Source: Paramagnetospirillum marisnigri
GTDB lineage: Bacteria; Pseudomonadota; Alphaproteobacteria; Rhodospirillales; Magnetospirillaceae
NCBI RefSeq assembly: GCF_001650715.1
Contig: NZ_LWQT01000055.1
Coordinates: 216,791 to 280,790 of the forward strand
DNA: 64,000 nucleotides
Direction of reading: 5' to 3'
This document shows, in pieces, positions 17,079-23,966 of the stretch (position 1 is its first letter; each line of letters starts with the position of its first letter). Under the pieces are notes generated by a model, which saw only the letters and a list, made by a program, of their open reading frames with translations, had not been told where the DNA came from and did no database searches. Position numbers and translations under genes: made by a program.

Positions 17079-17809
17079 AAAGAGCTTTTGGAGGAGATGC
17101 GACCCATCGGCTGCCCAAGCCGAAGATGGAGCCATACAGGCTGTGGTTTGAGTTCCTGAAGCTGGCGCTCAGAGACCCCACCATCACGGTCAAGCCGGGT
17201 TTCTATGCCGATTGGGGAGATGTCGCCGGGTCGAACTTTGACCAGTGGTGGGGTGACAACTGGCGGCGTTTGTTCGCCGAACCCGCCCCAACCCACCGCC
17301 TGACCACGGCACTGGAGTTCCGGGACGCAATCAGCGATCCAGACAGCATAGTCGTCCGCATCTCGTTGACGGAAAACCACTCGCAGCGGATGGAGGGGAT
17401 TAAATCTGCCGTTGCTGCTGCCGGTGAAGCTCGGAAACCTCGCACGGGCGGGAAAGCTCCGTTCAGCCTGACCGCCAATCGCAGCATGAACCTCAGCTCA
17501 CTTCGGGTATTCCTGAGATTCTATGGGTTCTGGCTGGAGTCCAACGGCGACCTGGAATCCACATGCCGCTCGTATTACGCCTGGGCGAGGGCGTGGAACG
17601 ATCAGGTCAAAGGCAAAGGGTGGAAACGGAATCAGGTCGCCATACCACCGTATTTGCCGACCTATATCGACCACCTTGATCTCAAAGCCGCTGGGAAGGC
17701 AAAAGCCACCGATGGTGATGCAATGAGAGCAGATATGCGTCGGTATGTTCGGAGGGCTAAGAAGATCGTTCAGAACGTGGCAAAGGGTGTTTTTCCAGGC
17801 GAGTTTTAA
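17072..17809 (+). CDS. Hypothetical protein, 245 aa (possibly DNA-binding)
   Basis: No family is recognised. The protein is rich in Trp, Arg and Lys. The first third has WFEFLKLALRD and WWGDNWRRLF, the middle has a basic linker (KPRTGGKAPFSL), and the last third has charged helices ending RRYVRRAKKIV. The size and basic character suggest a nucleic-acid-associated protein, but that is inference. ATG at 17072 follows GGGGGTGG; an upstream TTG at 17057 is less likely. The bases around this start are repeated just after the gene (17818-17831). Confidence 0.6.
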   Translation: MGQRAFGGDATHRLPKPKMEPYRLWFEFLKLALRDPTITVKPGFYADWGDVAGSNFDQWWGDNWRRLFAEPAPTHRLTTALEFRDAISDPDSIVVRISLTENHSQRMEGIKSAVAAAGEARKPRTGGKAPFSLTANRSMNLSSLRVFLRFYGFWLESNGDLESTCRSYYAWARAWNDQVKGKGWKRNQVAIPPYLPTYIDHLDLKAAGKAKATDGDAMRADMRRYVRRAKKIVQNVAKGVFPGEF

Positions 17810-17817
17810 AAGTTATT

Positions 17818-17831
17818 GGTGGATATGGGGC
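17818..17831 (+). repeat. Start-region direct repeat, right copy
   Basis: Exact 14-nt copy of 17065-17078, 8 nt after the stop of the 245-aa gene. ATTGG flanks it on the left in both places, with six extra bases in the left copy. Confidence 0.6.
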
Positions 17832-17919
17832 TAACTAAAAATAGCTCTATCTGATAAAAGCATTTTCCAGAATGCCCAACTCTGCCGGATTAAAGCGCTC
17901 AGTCATATATTATATTGAA

Positions 17920-17942
17920 CACATCAAATAAACATTGATGTG
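17920..17942 (+). promoter_or_regulatory. Leader hairpin touching the ribosome site of the 104-aa gene
   Basis: CACATCAA / TTGATGTG 8-bp perfect stem with a 7-nt loop. The last stem base is next to GGGAG, the ribosome site of the ATG at 17953. A TATATT-like -10 box lies just upstream. Confidence 0.45.
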
Positions 17943-17952
17943 GGAGTCCACC

Positions 17953-18267
17953 ATGTATTCCGATCAATTTATGTCTTTTCTTAAAGAAGCACACATGAAT
18001 GATGATATAAATTGTATGTTTGTAGCTAATAACTTTCTACACGACTACAATGAAGAAATTTGTTCTCTGCCAAATAACATTATATATGATGTAACAGATG
18101 AAATTATAGAGTCCTTTAGCAGCTACGACCAAATTAAGCATTATTTTGATAAAAAGATCACCGAGGATTTTGGTGTATTAGTAATAGATTTTGCGCTTTC
18201 ACTTATTATTGAGCCAACTTTTGATAGTTTCCATAATGACGATATAGTCAATTATTATTCTAACTAG
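17953..18267 (+). CDS. Hypothetical AT-rich acidic protein, 104 aa
   Basis: No family is recognised. The product is small, very acidic and helical (SFLKEAHMNDDINCMFVANNFL, then FDKKITEDFGVLVIDFALSLII). GGAG lies 6 nt before ATG 17953; two earlier in-frame starts lack a ribosome site. A hairpin precedes it. Confidence 0.6.
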   Translation: MYSDQFMSFLKEAHMNDDINCMFVANNFLHDYNEEICSLPNNIIYDVTDEIIESFSSYDQIKHYFDKKITEDFGVLVIDFALSLIIEPTFDSFHNDDIVNYYSN

Positions 18268-18393
18268 AATTTCTGTGAAATTTTTATTAAACCATTACAT
18301 TCTTCTTCCATTTGTGTTTTACCTGACACAATGGGACAAAAATTTAATGCCAACCTCGTCGTAGGATGACCCATTTTTCCGAGTGCCATACCC

Positions 18394-18717
18394 ATGGATA
18401 CCACCACAATCCATATCTCTGTCCTGAACGTGATCCCTCTGAGGGGATCAGGGAACCTCTTGGGATTGGCGGATGTCGAGGTATTGCTCGACGGGGTAGA
18501 GATCATCCTCCATGGCGTCCAGATTTGTGCGACGGCAGACAGGACTGAGGTTCGGCTCCCCAAATACCGTGCACCTGATGGAAACTGGAAACCGGCGATC
18601 ACCCTCCCGGACGAGGTGAAGGGTCCAATGGGTGATGCTGTGATCGCCGCCGGAATCGAAGCCGGTATTCTCCGCCAGCGTGAGGCTCAATCAGGTGCCG
18701 AGGGAGTAGAGCGATGA
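18394..18717 (+). CDS. SpoVG-like small protein, 107 aa
   Basis: The pattern ISVLNVIPLRGSGNLLGLAD, then VEVLLDGVEIILHGVQI and a VRLPKY...GNWKPAITLP segment resembles the SpoVG family: a beta sheet with a conserved lP motif and a C-terminal helix. SpoVG proteins bind nucleic acids in Gram-positive bacteria and recur on mobile elements of proteobacteria. The match is by pattern only. Its TGA overlaps the ATG of the next gene, implying translational coupling. Base use is closer to the core than that of its left neighbours. Confidence 0.5.
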   Translation: MDTTTIHISVLNVIPLRGSGNLLGLADVEVLLDGVEIILHGVQICATADRTEVRLPKYRAPDGNWKPAITLPDEVKGPMGDAVIAAGIEAGILRQREAQSGAEGVER

Positions 18718-19019
18718 GGTGTTGGATCACAGCGGTGGGAGTGGTTTGCCTGCTTATCCCGTTTCATGGATACGCAGAACAGCCTTTGCCGAAGACAGGG
18801 GCTTGTCCGTCCGGCTATCACGTCAGCGGCAACTACTGCATTCCGAGTACCGGCAACGCTCTCCCCGCCATCCACAAGGATGGGGCTTGCCCATCGGGAT
18901 ATCATGTCAGCGGCGATTATTGCCTCGCCAACGACCACAACGCCAAACCAGCGATCAGCAAGCGAGGGTCATGCCCCACCGGCTATCACGTCAGTGGGAA
19001 CTACTGCCTGATGAACTGA
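18714..19019 (+). CDS. Small secreted Cys-rich repeat protein, 101 aa
   Basis: A signal peptide (about residues 1-21, ending GYAEQ) is followed by three tandem repeats of GxCPxGYHVSGxYC spaced 26-27 residues apart. Each repeat has two cysteines nine residues apart, likely one disulfide each in the periplasm. Similar CPSGYxxSGxYC repeats occur in short uncharacterised exported proteobacterial proteins. Coupled to the SpoVG-like gene through an ATGA overlap. Function unknown. Confidence 0.7.
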   Translation: MRCWITAVGVVCLLIPFHGYAEQPLPKTGACPSGYHVSGNYCIPSTGNALPAIHKDGACPSGYHVSGDYCLANDHNAKPAISKRGSCPTGYHVSGNYCLMN

Positions 19020-19082
19020 TCGGCACCCCCCCCCGTTGTCCTCCGTTCACGTCTTGCCTGACGTTGATTAGGCGAGAGATGA

Positions 19083-19754
19083 ATGGCGAGGGCAGTGATG
19101 CGATGCGTGGCGTATTACCGGGTCAGTACGGTGAAACAGGGTGCTTCTGGTCTCGGACTGGAGGCGCAGCAAATGTCGGTTTCGGAATATGTCGGTCGCC
19201 AGGGGTGGGAACTGGTCGGCTCGTTCACCGAGATCGAGAGTGGGAAGAAGGCTGATCGTCCCCAGCTGCTCAAGGCACTGGAACATTGCCGCCGGTACAA
19301 GGCGACTCTGGTGATTGCCAAGCTCGACCGGCTCGCCCGAAATGTCGCCTTCGTCTCCAACCTGATGGAAGCCGGGACCGATTTCGTCGCAGTGGACTTC
19401 CCCCATGCGAATCGGCTGACGATCCATATCCTGGCGGCTGTTGCCGAGCATGAGAGGGAGGCAATCTCGGCGAGGACCAAGGCAGCATTAGCGGCTGCCA
19501 AGGCAAGAGGGGTCAAGTTGGGAAATCCTAACGGAGCCGCTGCCCTCGCTGGGCTCGGCAATCAAGCCGCTGTGGCAGCAAACCGAATCAAGACCGAACA
19601 GCGGAGGATGGAATACGCCAGGCTGTTCGCTGAGATCAAATCTGAAGGTTTCTCAACGATTTCCAGCATCGTTCTGGAACTCAACCGAAGAGGAGTCCCG
19701 TCCCCAAGGGGTGGGAAATGGCATCTGGCGACGGTCCATAGACATCTCAAATGA
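19083..19754 (+). CDS. Small serine recombinase (resolvase/invertase family)
   Basis: A 223-residue recombinase. The catalytic serine S15 sits in YYRVST, followed by GLGLEAQ, VIAKLDRLARN and AVAEHEREAISARTKAAL of the long E helix. A C-terminal helix-turn-helix (FSTISSIVLELNRRGVPSPRGGKW) binds DNA. It could resolve multimers of the excised element or act as a site-specific invertase. No obvious res site or invertible segment was seen next to it. Together with the integrase it gives the island two unrelated recombinases. Confidence 0.9.
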   Translation: MARAVMRCVAYYRVSTVKQGASGLGLEAQQMSVSEYVGRQGWELVGSFTEIESGKKADRPQLLKALEHCRRYKATLVIAKLDRLARNVAFVSNLMEAGTDFVAVDFPHANRLTIHILAAVAEHEREAISARTKAALAAAKARGVKLGNPNGAAALAGLGNQAAVAANRIKTEQRRMEYARLFAEIKSEGFSTISSIVLELNRRGVPSPRGGKWHLATVHRHLK

Positions 19755-19824
19755 GAGCGGATCTCAATGGAAAAAATGTCACATTTAGATTAAGGATAAT
19801 TTAGCGAAACTAGGTATTACCACG

Positions 19825-20079
19825 ATGCTGAAGCCGCAAAAATCACCTGAACAGAATCCCAAAGCCCCAAATTTTCAGCGTCAAATACGACTCGGTGATC
19901 TTTATGAAATGAGTGGGAGAGAGCGGACAATTTGGACGGTTGGGAAGCTGATAAATGCCCGAAACCTTCCTCCTCAGGCTGAAATGTCTCAGGTCGATTG
20001 ACTGGGACGTGTAACTGTCAGACTTGATGACCTGATAACCGAGGTCCTGTTCAAGCGGATTTCCGAAGCTTTCATCTAA
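19825..20079 (+). pseudogene. Small gene with an in-frame TGA
   Basis: From ATG 19825 the frame runs 58 codons to TGA 19999-20001. It continues in the same frame through LGRVTVRLDDLITEVLFKRISEAF to TAA 20077-20079. The second half reads like real coding sequence, so an 84-residue gene was probably interrupted by one substitution. No family is recognised. It fills most of the 19755-20103 gap between the resolvase and the hemerythrin; the remaining bases show nothing clear. Confidence 0.5.
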
Positions 20080-20103
20080 AGATTTCACGTAGGAAAATCA
20101 GCA

Positions 20104-20529
20104 ATGATCAAATTGACGCCTGATTTGCTAATTGGCAATGCAACAATCGACCATGATCATGAAAAACTTGTAAAAATAATAAATGAATTTTTAGAACACT
20201 CAAAATCTATTAGCAATGTTGAATTAATGAGTGAGACTTTAAAGTCATTGCTAGATTATACAAAGTTTCATTTTGAGCGTGAAGAAAAAATACAAAAAGA
20301 ATGCATGTATCCGTATTATAATATGCATCACCACGAGCATAAAGCTCTCGTCATGCAAATTCAGGAAATGGCACGAACCTACTTTATTGAAAAAACAAAG
20401 CCGGTTGATAAAAATTCTATTAACATGTTAAATCAACTTCTAAAGACATGGCTTTTTGACCATATAAAGAAATTTGACACCAATATGAGACAATGGGTTA
20501 ATCCCGATTGGCAACCTCCACAGCCATAG
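20104..20529 (+). CDS. Bacteriohemerythrin
   Basis: A 141-residue single-domain hemerythrin that binds O2 at a di-iron site in a four-helix bundle. The ligand set is readable: H17 or H19 (IDHDHE), H56 and E60 (HFERE), H75 and H79 (HHHEH), H120 and D125 (DHIKKFD). Spacing equals that of known bacterial O2-binding members. Such proteins deliver or sense oxygen in microaerophiles and are numerous in magnetotactic alphaproteobacteria. AT-rich coding marks it as island cargo. A hairpin terminator follows. Confidence 0.93.
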   Translation: MIKLTPDLLIGNATIDHDHEKLVKIINEFLEHSKSISNVELMSETLKSLLDYTKFHFEREEKIQKECMYPYYNMHHHEHKALVMQIQEMARTYFIEKTKPVDKNSINMLNQLLKTWLFDHIKKFDTNMRQWVNPDWQPPQP

Positions 20530-20530
20530 T

Positions 20531-20564
20531 GGCGAAGGGATAAAAAACCCTTCACCCCTTCGCC
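20531..20564 (+). terminator. Terminator after bacteriohemerythrin
   Basis: GGCGAAGGG pairs with CCCTTCGCC around an A-rich loop. It resembles the AAGGGGTGAAGGG terminator at 13993-14024, so the element reuses related terminator sequences. Confidence 0.65.
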
Positions 20565-20576
20565 TGAGTGTCCGGC

Positions 20577-20867
20577 TCAACACGCAACAAGCTGTGGGTC
20601 GTAATTCAGCATGCAGTGACGAACGTACCCAGAGATGTGATATTTAATCTGTTCAAGTAGGTCTTCCTCCCGCTCGTTCAGTTCTAAATCGCCATCTTGA
20701 TTGATTTCTTGAAATAGTTGGTCAATTGCATTCAATAGTGTTTCATTAACAGGTCCGTCAGTTTCCGTTTTAGCATCTGGATCTTCAATAAGAAGAGATA
20801 TGTCATATCTTTTATAACAAATACCATCCCGCTTTTCAGTATATTCATGTTTTTCGATAAGCGCCAT
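20577..20867 (-). CDS. Hypothetical acidic protein, 96 aa
   Basis: No family is recognised. The N-terminal third has alternating charged residues (IEKHEYTEKRDG), the middle is highly acidic, and the C-terminus is helical (LLEQIKYHISGYVRHCML). ATG 20867 is chosen because GGAGC lies 5 nt upstream; a TTG four codons earlier is within that site. Co-directional with the 62-aa gene upstream. Confidence 0.6.
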   Translation of the reverse strand: MALIEKHEYTEKRDGICYKRYDISLLIEDPDAKTETDGPVNETLLNAIDQLFQEINQDGDLELNEREEDLLEQIKYHISGYVRHCMLNYDPQLVAC

Positions 20868-20881
20868 TCTAAGCTCCAATC

Positions 20882-21070
20882 CTAATTAAATTTATATACA
20901 ACAACTAAGTGATTTGCTGACTGAATGTTCTTAATTGACTTTTTAATATCATCAAGCTTATTTAAGTCATTTACGGTTTCTATTTCTACTAATCCAGCTA
21001 TCTTAGCTTTCTTAATGTAACTATCTAATGCTCTTGCTTCTTTGCCTATGAACGAATCTCTTAATCCCAT
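20882..21070 (-). CDS. Hypothetical small protein, 62 aa
   Basis: No family is recognised. It is lysine-rich and helical (ARALDSYIKKAKIAGLVEIE), with a short hydrophobic strand at the end (HLVVVYKF). AAGGA lies 8 nt before the ATG. It precedes the 96-aa gene by 14 nt and probably forms a two-gene unit with it. Confidence 0.5.
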   Translation of the reverse strand: MGLRDSFIGKEARALDSYIKKAKIAGLVEIETVNDLNKLDDIKKSIKNIQSANHLVVVYKFN

Positions 21071-21620
21071 TTGCTTATTCCTTTTGTTCCTCTAGGGCAT
21101 TTATTGCTTCAGTTGATCTTAATGGATCTAATCGCCACTGGCTTGCCTTCGGTAAGCTCACTCGCTTCGCTCGTTCGTTTGGCTTATTTCTTTGTCCGAG
21201 ATCATTGCGGAAGTGGCTTTTGAACACACTTCGGCTATCCGCAGCCGAAGCATGTTCAGGATTTGCGTGTAGCACCCCGTCGCACACTCTGGATTAGACA
21301 ACTCCCGTTATTCGGAGCAAGGAGCGGTTGAGCGATCTCCCTTTTACGTCCAGTTCTTCAACGCCAGCTTTCACAGAGCCATCCAGACGGCTTCCATGTG
21401 CTCGAGGGTTGCAAGTGTGTCAGCAGTGCCCCCATCGTACTTCCTGAGATTTCTCCCATTCCGCTTGTGACTCGACCTGATGATGTAGAAGGCTGCGCCC
21501 TCACTGCATTCTGACGGCAACGCTCTCACGGCAGTCGCAGCAGGTTTGGCGCTCAAATGTAGGCGGTCTGTCAGGGATATTTATCAAACTAAAAATGGTT
21601 TGATAGTGATTATCTTGTTT
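21071..21620. other. 550-bp stretch without a convincing gene; strong hairpin inside
   Basis: No frame here has a good ribosome site. A minus-strand 61-codon frame (21371-21556) has plausible composition but no recognisable family. At 21221-21258 an imperfect 38-nt hairpin is seen: TGAACA/TGTTCA outside and CTTCGGCT/AGCCGAAG inside. A shorter CTTGCC/GGTAAG stem lies near 21148. The region could encode a structured RNA or be decayed sequence. Confidence 0.4.
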
Positions 21621-22049
21621 TTATGTGATTCTACTTAGTCTTTTTTGAGACATGCGAACCGCTTCTTCTGAAAACATTTCCTTATTTTCTATTACAATCG
21701 CTTCACATGTTAGATTAGCCAATTTATTATCAACAAGTAAATTAAACCCACTTGTGCGATTATTTAATTTTACAAGATACTCAATGCATACAACAGCGCC
21801 ATCCTTATGGTACTTAGGTCTGAGTCTTGTCGCTCTGGTTGCTTTGCCATTCTTAAGGCTCAGCAGTTCCTCGTATTTTTGCAGCATTTTCCTGAATGCA
21901 ATTTCAATGGGACTGTTTTCTTTTATGAATTCAATTCTTTTTCCGATAACGTGTATAACTTCTTGATTTTGATGTGCTTTCGCATTTTCCAGCCCTTGCT
22001 GAAGCAATGATAGGTTATCGCACTTTGCAATCCAATCCGGCACACTCAT
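21621..22049 (-). CDS. Hypothetical protein, 142 aa
   Basis: No family is recognised. The N-terminal half is helical (LSLLQQGLENAKAHQNQEVI) with a coiled-coil-like stretch near residues 50-65. The C-terminal half is beta-rich (GAVVCIEYLVKLNNRTSGFNL) and ends in a short basic helix. GGGGAGG precedes the ATG with good spacing, the best ribosome site in this part of the island. Confidence 0.65.
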   Translation of the reverse strand: MSVPDWIAKCDNLSLLQQGLENAKAHQNQEVIHVIGKRIEFIKENSPIEIAFRKMLQKYEELLSLKNGKATRATRLRPKYHKDGAVVCIEYLVKLNNRTSGFNLLVDNKLANLTCEAIVIENKEMFSEEAVRMSQKRLSRIT

Positions 22050-22235
22050 CTAAACCTCCCCACCCACTGGAATTTCCCATTTTTACCACATGGGGCTTCT
22101 GGTGTTGAGGGGAGGATTCACGTCCTCGAGATCGGTCTGAAGTTTGATATCCTGCTATTACCAGTGCGCCAGGACCCGGTTGCCATCACCGACCAGCTGT
22201 GGGGTCTGGGTCCGTCCGAGCTTGGCAGCCACAGA

Positions 22236-23627
22236 TCAGGTTGAGACTGACCCGTCCTTGAGCGTGAAGAAAAATGTCGTGCCAATGCCCGGTTCCGACT
22301 TCAACCAGATGGCTCCCCCAAAACGATGTACAATTCGCCGACATAGGGTAAGTCCGATCCCCGTGCCTTCCGCATTGGAAACAGGGTCCAGTCGCTGGAA
22401 TATCTCGAAAATCTTGTCGTGGTATTGCGGTTCAATCCCGATACCATTATCCGCAACGGCAAAGACCCAATGATCAGATAAATCTCGCTTTGCCGTGACC
22501 GAAAGTCGAAGTTTTCGATCCGGATAGCGGTATTTCAGGCTGTTTCCAAACAAGTTCTGAAACAAGCTCGTAAGAAGGGATGGTTCAGCAATTACCAGCG
22601 GCATTTCCCCAACCTCTATTTCTGCACCTGCCTCTTCCAGTTCCACTTTCAGATTGCCCAATGCATGCTCGATTGCTTCATTGGCTCGGACTGGATGTGG
22701 TGGGAAAGGTTGTTTGGTGATCCGAGCGTATTGGAGAAGGTCATCAATCAGCTCACTCATGTGCTTACCGCCATGCACGATGAAGCCAATAAATTCATCT
22801 GCATCTTTATCAAGACGACCTTTGTAGCGGCTCTCAAGCAATTGTGAAAACCGGACGATGTTTCGCAGTGGCGTTTGAAGATCATGAGATGAAATATAAG
22901 CAAACTGCTCAAGATCTAAATTCGACCTTTCAAGCTCATTGTTTTTGTCTATTAGTGCCAGTTCAGCATTTTTTCGCTCCAATAACAGTCTCTCATTGAC
23001 CATCAACGTAAATGATATGAGCCACCCAATTACAAAAATAATTTGTTCATAAAGAACAAGCGCATTAATTGACGTTTTTGAAAATATGTCTTTTACACCT
23101 TCGCTTGGAATAGATATAGCTGCGCAGATCAAGAATGATGCTGCAAGAATTGTCAAAAATATAGACGCTGCTATATATGACCGGAAACGGTTTTTTTGAT
23201 AATCATTAATTATTATTGCCAATGCGATAGTGCAAATTACCGCATAAACGGTGAGGTAGCAAACAAGTCTAATAATATAATTATCTTCAATAAAATAATA
23301 ATAGATATACTCGGCGCCGTATGCCGCTCCGCATAGTATTAATAATTTAACATTTGCTTTTTTACCTGAAAATACCAAAACACCATAAAGGACAAGGGCA
23401 TAACCGTAAAAAATAGCTATATTTGCAGCGGCAAATGACAACCAAGCAGGCAAGAATGCACGCAATGCAATTGCGCTAAATCCGATAGCAAAGAATGAGC
23501 TAGAGAGGGCAACTGCCTTTACGCCTCTGATGTGCCTGTTATTAAAATAAAGAAACCACGCAAACCCGCATGCTAGAATCGACACTCCGCCGAGCACAAA
23601 AAATAAGGTTGATATGTCGAGTTGCAT
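22236..23627 (-). CDS. Membrane sensor histidine kinase (island copy)
   Basis: A 463-residue kinase. Residues 1-210 hold about seven hydrophobic helices of a sensor module starting MQLDISTLF. A short coiled coil (215-240) leads to the DHp motif SSHDLQTPL with H248. The HATPase domain has an N box (NLFGNSLKY), VADNGIGI and GTGIGLTL, all intact. No receiver is fused. The sensor module is paralogous to that of the kinase at 27040, whereas the catalytic halves are of different subfamilies (HDLQTPL versus HELRTPL). GGGGGAG precedes ATG 23627. It is the last gene before attR. Confidence 0.9.
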   Translation of the reverse strand: MQLDISTLFFVLGGVSILACGFAWFLYFNNRHIRGVKAVALSSSFFAIGFSAIALRAFLPAWLSFAAANIAIFYGYALVLYGVLVFSGKKANVKLLILCGAAYGAEYIYYYFIEDNYIIRLVCYLTVYAVICTIALAIIINDYQKNRFRSYIAASIFLTILAASFLICAAISIPSEGVKDIFSKTSINALVLYEQIIFVIGWLISFTLMVNERLLLERKNAELALIDKNNELERSNLDLEQFAYISSHDLQTPLRNIVRFSQLLESRYKGRLDKDADEFIGFIVHGGKHMSELIDDLLQYARITKQPFPPHPVRANEAIEHALGNLKVELEEAGAEIEVGEMPLVIAEPSLLTSLFQNLFGNSLKYRYPDRKLRLSVTAKRDLSDHWVFAVADNGIGIEPQYHDKIFEIFQRLDPVSNAEGTGIGLTLCRRIVHRFGGAIWLKSEPGIGTTFFFTLKDGSVST

Positions 23628-23834
23628 GGTCTCCCCCACAACTTTATTCCAAAGCAGGTTACGCTTTTCGAGGAAGCGTGAGAAGGGCGCATGAATTAAC
23701 CACCACGGTCCAGGTCACCGTCCAGAACCTTGCCTCGATGCGTTGTAGGGGGCTTTCTGGCTTTAGCTGGACTTCCTGACGCCTCTCATATACGGTTTAT
23801 CTACGGATTTATTCCAGCGCTAATACAGCATTGT

Positions 23835-23849
23835 AAATCAATTAGTTAG
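23835..23849 (+). repeat. Right copy of subterminal 15-mer
   Basis: AAATCAATTAGTTAG, one mismatch from 9815-9829 and in the same orientation. Just upstream, near 23790-23806, TATACGG and TCTACGG resemble the ATAAACGG/ATAGACGG motifs at the left end. Confidence 0.5.
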
Positions 23850-23863
23850 CTGCGATGCGCCGT

Positions 23864-23915
23864 TTGCCAAGGTTGGGGTCGAGGGTTCGAATCCCTTCGC
23901 CCGCTCCAATCGGAC
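23864..23915 (+). repeat. attR, duplicated 3' half of tRNA-Gly
   Basis: Perfect 52-bp copy of attL. Upstream bases (ATGCGCCG) do not continue the tRNA, so this is a 3' fragment and not a second gene. Confidence 0.95.
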
Positions 23916-23921
23916 TAAACG

Positions 23922-23945
23922 AAAGCCGCGGGTCACCGCGGCTTT
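23922..23945 (+). terminator. Original tRNA-Gly terminator, now beyond attR
   Basis: AAAGCCGCG / CGCGGCTTT stem with a 6-nt loop and a T-rich tail. Before insertion it would have lain just downstream of the tRNA. Confidence 0.85.
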
Positions 23946-23966
23946 TCGTCTTTCGGGGCGAGGGTC

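Larger units (their letters stand above)
9758..23915. mobile_element. 14.1-kb integrative element in tRNA-Gly
   Basis: The element lies between attL and attR. Inside it are a tyrosine integrase (amber-interrupted), a prim-pol and a replication ATPase, a serine recombinase, a sensor kinase, a receiver protein, a LemA-family protein, a bacteriohemerythrin and about ten small genes without recognisable family. Base use is visibly more AT-rich than in the flanks, most strongly at 10.1-11.5, 16.4-16.9, 17.9-18.3 and 20.1-21.1 kb. No structural phage genes and no conjugation genes are seen. This makes it an integrative island or phage-satellite-like element rather than a complete prophage or ICE. 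Confidence 0.93.

Noticed and set aside
23864..23915. A second tRNA-Gly gene
   Set aside because: Only the 3' half is present; the upstream bases cannot form the acceptor, D or anticodon 5' strands.
9758..23915. Complete prophage or conjugative element
   Set aside because: No capsid, portal, terminase, tail, relaxase or type IV secretion genes were found.
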